From contig CADBNQ010000292.1 of the NCBI GenBank assembly GCA_902796045.1, positions 1 through 10,340 of the forward strand: a stretch of 10,340 nucleotides of DNA, written 5' to 3'. Position 1 is the first letter of the stretch, and every line of letters starts with the position of its first letter. Shown here in pieces: positions 7,047-10,340 of this stretch. The translations under genes were made by a program, and so were the position numbers. This DNA is from an uncultured Lachnospiraceae bacterium. GTDB taxonomy: Bacteria > Bacillota > Clostridia > Lachnospirales > Lachnospiraceae. A model generated the notes under the pieces. That model had not been told where the DNA came from. It ran no database searches and saw nothing but the letters and a program-made list of their open reading frames with translations.

Positions 7047-9689
7047 TTATTTGCATTTCCCCTGCAGATCATACAGGAAATTCAGAGCCTGGATCGGCGT
7101 CATATTGGAAAGATCTGCTTTCTTGAGTTCCTCTACAACCGGACTCTCTCTGATCTCCACCGATGAGATGCCCATGGATTCAAACAAAGTCAGCTGAACC
7201 GGCTCTTCTCCGTCTCTCTTTCCCGATGAAATACTCTTCGTCCTCAGAGCGATATCCGACTGTTCCAGCTGTCCGGCAATCTCCTTTGCCCTGCTGATCA
7301 CCTCATCCGGCACCCCGGCCAGCCTGGCCACCTGGATCCCGTAGCTCCTGTCGGCACTTCCCTTTATAATCTTGCGGAGGAAGATGATGCTGTCACCCTT
7401 CTCCTGGACAGCAATACAGTAATTGTGCACGCCGGGAATGCGTCCCTCCAGTTCGGTCAGTTCATGGTAATGAGTGGCAAAGAGGGTCTTGGCACCGGCC
7501 AGGCCATGATTGGTGATGTATTCAACGACCGCCCAGGCAATGGACAGTCCGTCAAAGGTACTGGTCCCCCGCCCGATCTCGTCAAGGATCAGCAGGCTGT
7601 TCCTGGTTGCGTGCCGCAGGATGTTGGCCACCTCGCTCATCTCAACCATAAAGGTGCTCTGACCCGATGCCAGATCGTCAGAAGCTCCGACCCTGGTAAA
7701 TATCCGGTCCACCAGTCCGATGGAGGCAGTCTTTGCCGGGACAAAGGACCCCGTCTGGGCCATCAGCGTGATCAGAGCCGTCTGGCGCATATAGGTGGAT
7801 TTGCCGGCCATATTAGGCCCTGTGATGATATTGATCCGGTTCTTCTTGTGGTCAAGATAAGTGTCATTGGCCACAAAAAGCTCATCTCTTAACATTTTCT
7901 CCACGACAGGATGTCTGCCGTCCTTGATGTCGATGATCCCCCGCTGATTGATGGCAGGCCGGACATAATTGTTCTGCTCAGCCACCACTGCCAGCGAGGC
8001 AAATGCATCTGTCCAGGCAATCACCCGGGCAGTCTTCTGTATCCTGCTCATCTCGGCGGCCAGCTTCTCCCTGATCTCCACATAAAGAGAATACTCCAGT
8101 GCTGCCAATCTGTCTTCAGCGCCCAGGATCGTGCGGGCCAGCTCGTTCAGCTCTTCCGTCACATACCGCTCAGAACCGGCCAGAGTCTGGCGGCGGATAT
8201 AATGGGCCGGCACAAGATCCTGATAGGAATTCGTCACCTCCAGAAAGTATCCGAACACCTTGTTGTATTTGACTCTGAGATTCTTGATGCCGGTGGCTTC
8301 CCTTTCACGCTCTTCCAGCTGAGCCAGCCAGGTTCTGCCATCTGTCTTGGCCGCCTTCAGCCGGTCAACCTCCTCATGGAAGCCTTCCTTAATAATCCCG
8401 CCCTCCTTAATGGCAATGGGAGGGTCTTCTTCTATGCTCTCCTCCAGCAGCTCACAGAGGTCTTCCAGCGGATCCAGATCCGCTGCCATCTTTGCCAGCA
8501 GCCCCTTGCTGAACTGGGCCAGAATATCCCTGATATAGGGGAGGTAGCGGATGGAGGTCTTAAAGGCAATCATATCCCGGGGATTAGCCGATCCATAGCT
8601 CAGCTTCATCGTGAGCCTTTCCAGGTCATAGATGGAGTTCATGTATTCACGAAGCTCCTCCCTGGCCATGAGATTATCTTTAAGCATCTCCACCGCATCA
8701 AGACGGTCCGTGATCTCCTTCTTCTGAATCAGAGGCTGCTCCAGCATGTTCCTCAGCATCCGGGCACCCATGGCCGTTTTGGTCTTGTCCAGCACCCAGA
8801 GCAGACTCCCTCTTTTACTCTTCTCTCTCAGAGTTTCCGTCAGCTCCAGATTCCTTCTGGTTGCACTGTCAAGAACCATATAGCTTCTGGTAGAATAAGG
8901 AACCAGGTCCATGAGGTGCGCCAGAGAGGTCTTCTGTGTCTCATGCAGATACTGGAGAAGAGCCCCGCTTGCGATCATGGCAAAAGGCAGGTCATGAAGC
9001 CCGATGCCGTTCAGGCTGATCAGCCCGTACTGGTTTCTGATCATCTCCTCACAGTGACCCGACTCAAAATAATAGCTTCCCACCGGGGTCACGACTGCCC
9101 CGATCTTGTCTTTTATATAGGAAAAATCCATCCCGCAGATGCAGAATGCATCATTGCAGATGATCTCTGCAGGCTGGAATTTATTCATCTCATCAAAAAG
9201 GGTATCCTGACTGGTGACCTGCGTGGTGCGGAACTCCCCGGTAGAGAGGTCGCACACTGCCACGCCAAACTGGTCACCCTCACAGAATACGCTCATAATA
9301 TAATTGTTTTTTGATTCATCCAGACTCTGTCCCAGAGTGTTGGTTCCCGGAGTCACGATCCGTATGACATCCCTTTTGACCAGCCCTTTGGCCTGTTTGG
9401 GATCCTCCACCTGCTCACAGATGGCCACCCGGTAGCCCCGCTCCACCAGCTTGCTGATATAGGGCTCACAGGAATGGAAAGGCACCCCGCACATGGGCGC
9501 CCTCTCTTCCTGACCGCAGTTTTTCCCGGTCAGGGTGATCTCCAGCTCCTTTGACGCCGTCAAGGCATCCTCATAGAACATCTCATAGAAATCTCCCATC
9601 CGGTAAAACAGGATGCAATCCTTGTATTTATTCTTTATCTCAAAGTACTGTTCCATCATGGGAGTCAGCTTCTCAGCCTTCTTCGCCAT
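7047..9689 (-). CDS. mutS: DNA mismatch repair protein MutS
   Basis: MutS binds mismatched or looped bases in newly replicated DNA and recruits MutL. The 880-residue protein has all expected parts in order: mismatch-binding domain with the Phe-x-Glu wedge in GDFYEMF (Phe34, Glu36), connector and lever domains, the clamp segment around 430-540 with NKVFGYFLEVTNS (476-488), then the ABC-type ATPase. The ATPase carries Walker A GPNMAGKST (624-632), signature DDLASGQSTFMVEM (671-684), Walker B LLILDEIGRGTS (699-710) and switch histidines in FATHYHEL (737-744). Near the C-terminus, QLTLF (832-836) is a canonical beta-clamp binding motif, and it ends with the short helical tail typical of MutS1. 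I choose the ATG at 9687-9689 because MutS proteins commonly begin MxxKLTPMM. A GTG two codons upstream (9693-9695) is possible. The start overlaps the end of miaB by 17 bases. Confidence 0.97.
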   Translation of the reverse strand: MAKKAEKLTPMMEQYFEIKNKYKDCILFYRMGDFYEMFYEDALTASKELEITLTGKNCGQEERAPMCGVPFHSCEPYISKLVERGYRVAICEQVEDPKQAKGLVKRDVIRIVTPGTNTLGQSLDESKNNYIMSVFCEGDQFGVAVCDLSTGEFRTTQVTSQDTLFDEMNKFQPAEIICNDAFCICGMDFSYIKDKIGAVVTPVGSYYFESGHCEEMIRNQYGLISLNGIGLHDLPFAMIASGALLQYLHETQKTSLAHLMDLVPYSTRSYMVLDSATRRNLELTETLREKSKRGSLLWVLDKTKTAMGARMLRNMLEQPLIQKKEITDRLDAVEMLKDNLMAREELREYMNSIYDLERLTMKLSYGSANPRDMIAFKTSIRYLPYIRDILAQFSKGLLAKMAADLDPLEDLCELLEESIEEDPPIAIKEGGIIKEGFHEEVDRLKAAKTDGRTWLAQLEEREREATGIKNLRVKYNKVFGYFLEVTNSYQDLVPAHYIRRQTLAGSERYVTEELNELARTILGAEDRLAALEYSLYVEIREKLAAEMSRIQKTARVIAWTDAFASLAVVAEQNNYVRPAINQRGIIDIKDGRHPVVEKMLRDELFVANDTYLDHKKNRINIITGPNMAGKSTYMRQTALITLMAQTGSFVPAKTASIGLVDRIFTRVGASDDLASGQSTFMVEMSEVANILRHATRNSLLILDEIGRGTSTFDGLSIAWAVVEYITNHGLAGAKTLFATHYHELTELEGRIPGVHNYCIAVQEKGDSIIFLRKIIKGSADRSYGIQVARLAGVPDEVISRAKEIAGQLEQSDIALRTKSISSGKRDGEEPVQLTLFESMGISSVEIRESPVVEELKKADLSNMTPIQALNFLYDLQGKCK

Positions 9690-10340
9690 CGTCACATAAC
9701 CTCCCGATATAATAAAAGCCTTTTGCCTGTGTGAGGACTACCGGCACGATCTTCCCGATGACAGAACTGTCGGCAGTAAAATGCACTACATTGTTGTTGG
9801 ACAGCCTGCCTGTAATCATGGTGGGATCCTTCTCGTCGATGCTCTCCGCCAGTACCAGGCCAACCTGGCCTTCCATGGCGGCATTTCTTTCCCTGGCAGT
9901 CTCCCCCACCACCTTCAGCAGGCGGTCAAAGCGGTCATGGACCACATCATCAGGAACCTGTCCCTCCATACGGGCAGCAGGCGTACCGGACCGTTTCGAA
10001 TAGATAAATGTAAAGGCACTGTCATACTGAGCCTTCCTGACCACATCCAGGGTTTCCTGGAAATCCTCCTCCGTCTCCCCCGGGAATCCCACAATGATAT
10101 CTGTGGTAATGGACAGGTCGGGCATGGCCTCCCGCAGTCTGCAGACCAGGTCCAGGTACTGGTCTTTGGTATACCGCCTGTTCATCAGCTTCAGCAGGCG
10201 GCTGCTGCCGGACTGGACAGGCAGATGCAGATGACGGCAGATCTTCTCTGACCCTGCCATGACCCGGATCAGGTCATCTGAAAGGTCTTTGGGATGGGAA
10301 GTCATAAAGCGGATCCGCTCTATGCCCTCCACCTGTTCTA
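9673..10340 (-). CDS. miaB: tRNA-2-methylthio-N6-dimethylallyladenosine synthase MiaB (C-terminal part, runs off right edge)
   Basis: MiaB is a radical SAM methylthiotransferase that converts i6A37 to ms2i6A37 in tRNA, acting after MiaA. About 222 residues are visible and the frame is open at the edge. The fragment holds the second half of the radical SAM barrel: IERIRFMTSHPKDLSDD, HLHLPVQSGSSRLLKLMNRR and ITTDIIVGFPGETEEDFQET, all highly typical of MiaB. It is followed by the C-terminal TRAM RNA-binding domain with GRLSNNNVVHF and VLTQAKGFYYIGRL. The N-terminal methylthiotransferase domain and the CxxxCxxC cluster are off-window, so catalytic integrity cannot be judged. A related MtaB/RimO paralogue is less likely given the GRLSNNxVVHF tail and the mutS-miaA neighbours. 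The stop lies within the start of mutS, so these two genes are translated from one message. Confidence 0.95.
   Translation of the reverse strand, partial: EQVEGIERIRFMTSHPKDLSDDLIRVMAGSEKICRHLHLPVQSGSSRLLKLMNRRYTKDQYLDLVCRLREAMPDLSITTDIIVGFPGETEEDFQETLDVVRKAQYDSAFTFIYSKRSGTPAARMEGQVPDDVVHDRFDRLLKVVGETARERNAAMEGQVGLVLAESIDEKDPTMITGRLSNNNVVHFTADSSVIGKIVPVVLTQAKGFYYIGRLCDDGEEG
9700..9705 (-). promoter_or_regulatory. Ribosome binding site of mutS, inside miaB
   Basis: GGGAGG on the minus strand lies within the last codons of miaB. It is ten bases before the ATG at 9687-9689 and four bases before a GTG at 9693-9695, so it does not by itself settle the start. Family N-termini favour the ATG. Confidence 0.65.

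Noticed and set aside
7911..9314. A 467-codon open frame on the plus strand opposite mutS
   Set aside because: The minus-strand frame encodes full-length MutS with every motif intact. The plus-strand translation is rich in His, Gln and Leu, has no recognisable domain, and has no ribosome site that stands out. It is a product of codon bias in the real gene.
1..10340. Mobile element, CRISPR array, tRNA, toxin-antitoxin or defence system
   Set aside because: Every base range is covered by housekeeping genes or gaps of at most 115 bases. No transposase, terminal inverted repeats, spaced direct repeats, cloverleaf or small gene pair was seen on either strand.

Overview
The window is a tightly packed stretch of core chromosome. 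Eight protein genes all lie on the minus strand, so they read from high to low coordinates. The gene content and order (miaB-mutS-mutL-miaA-PLP enzyme, then radC-mreB-mreC), AGGAGG-type ribosome binding sites, a MutL with an intact endonuclease site, and a MutS with a clamp-binding motif point to a Gram-positive Bacillota. It is most likely a Clostridia member of the Lachnospiraceae type, with GC content near or slightly above 50% judged by eye. The family-level guess rests on remembered synteny and protein resemblance, not on a search.

The first block (about 10340 down to 2667) starts with the C-terminal half of miaB, which runs off the right edge. It continues with mutS, mutL, miaA and a methionine gamma-lyase-family PLP enzyme. 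miaB overlaps mutS, mutL overlaps miaA by ATGA, and miaA overlaps the PLP gene by ATGA, so this looks like one translationally coupled operon. The only real gap is 104 bases between mutS and mutL. MiaA and MiaB make i6A37 and then ms2i6A37 on tRNAs that read UNN codons. MutS and MutL recognise replication mismatches and nick the strand for repair.

The second block (2634 down to 1) opens with a good sigma-A-type promoter with an extended -10 in the gap after the PLP gene. It then has radC, mreB and mreC, and mreC runs off the left edge. radC next to mreBC is a conserved Bacillota arrangement. MreB and MreC belong to the elongasome that guides lateral cell-wall synthesis.

I found no mobile element, CRISPR array, RNA gene, integrated phage or clear intrinsic terminator. 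No stretch over 300 bases lacks a gene. Nothing supports a new defence or accessory system. The points worth a second look are a divergent MreB nucleotide pocket, a RadC with a changed conserved loop, the absence of hfq at its common Clostridia position, and an unexplained mutS-mutL gap with a weak hairpin.
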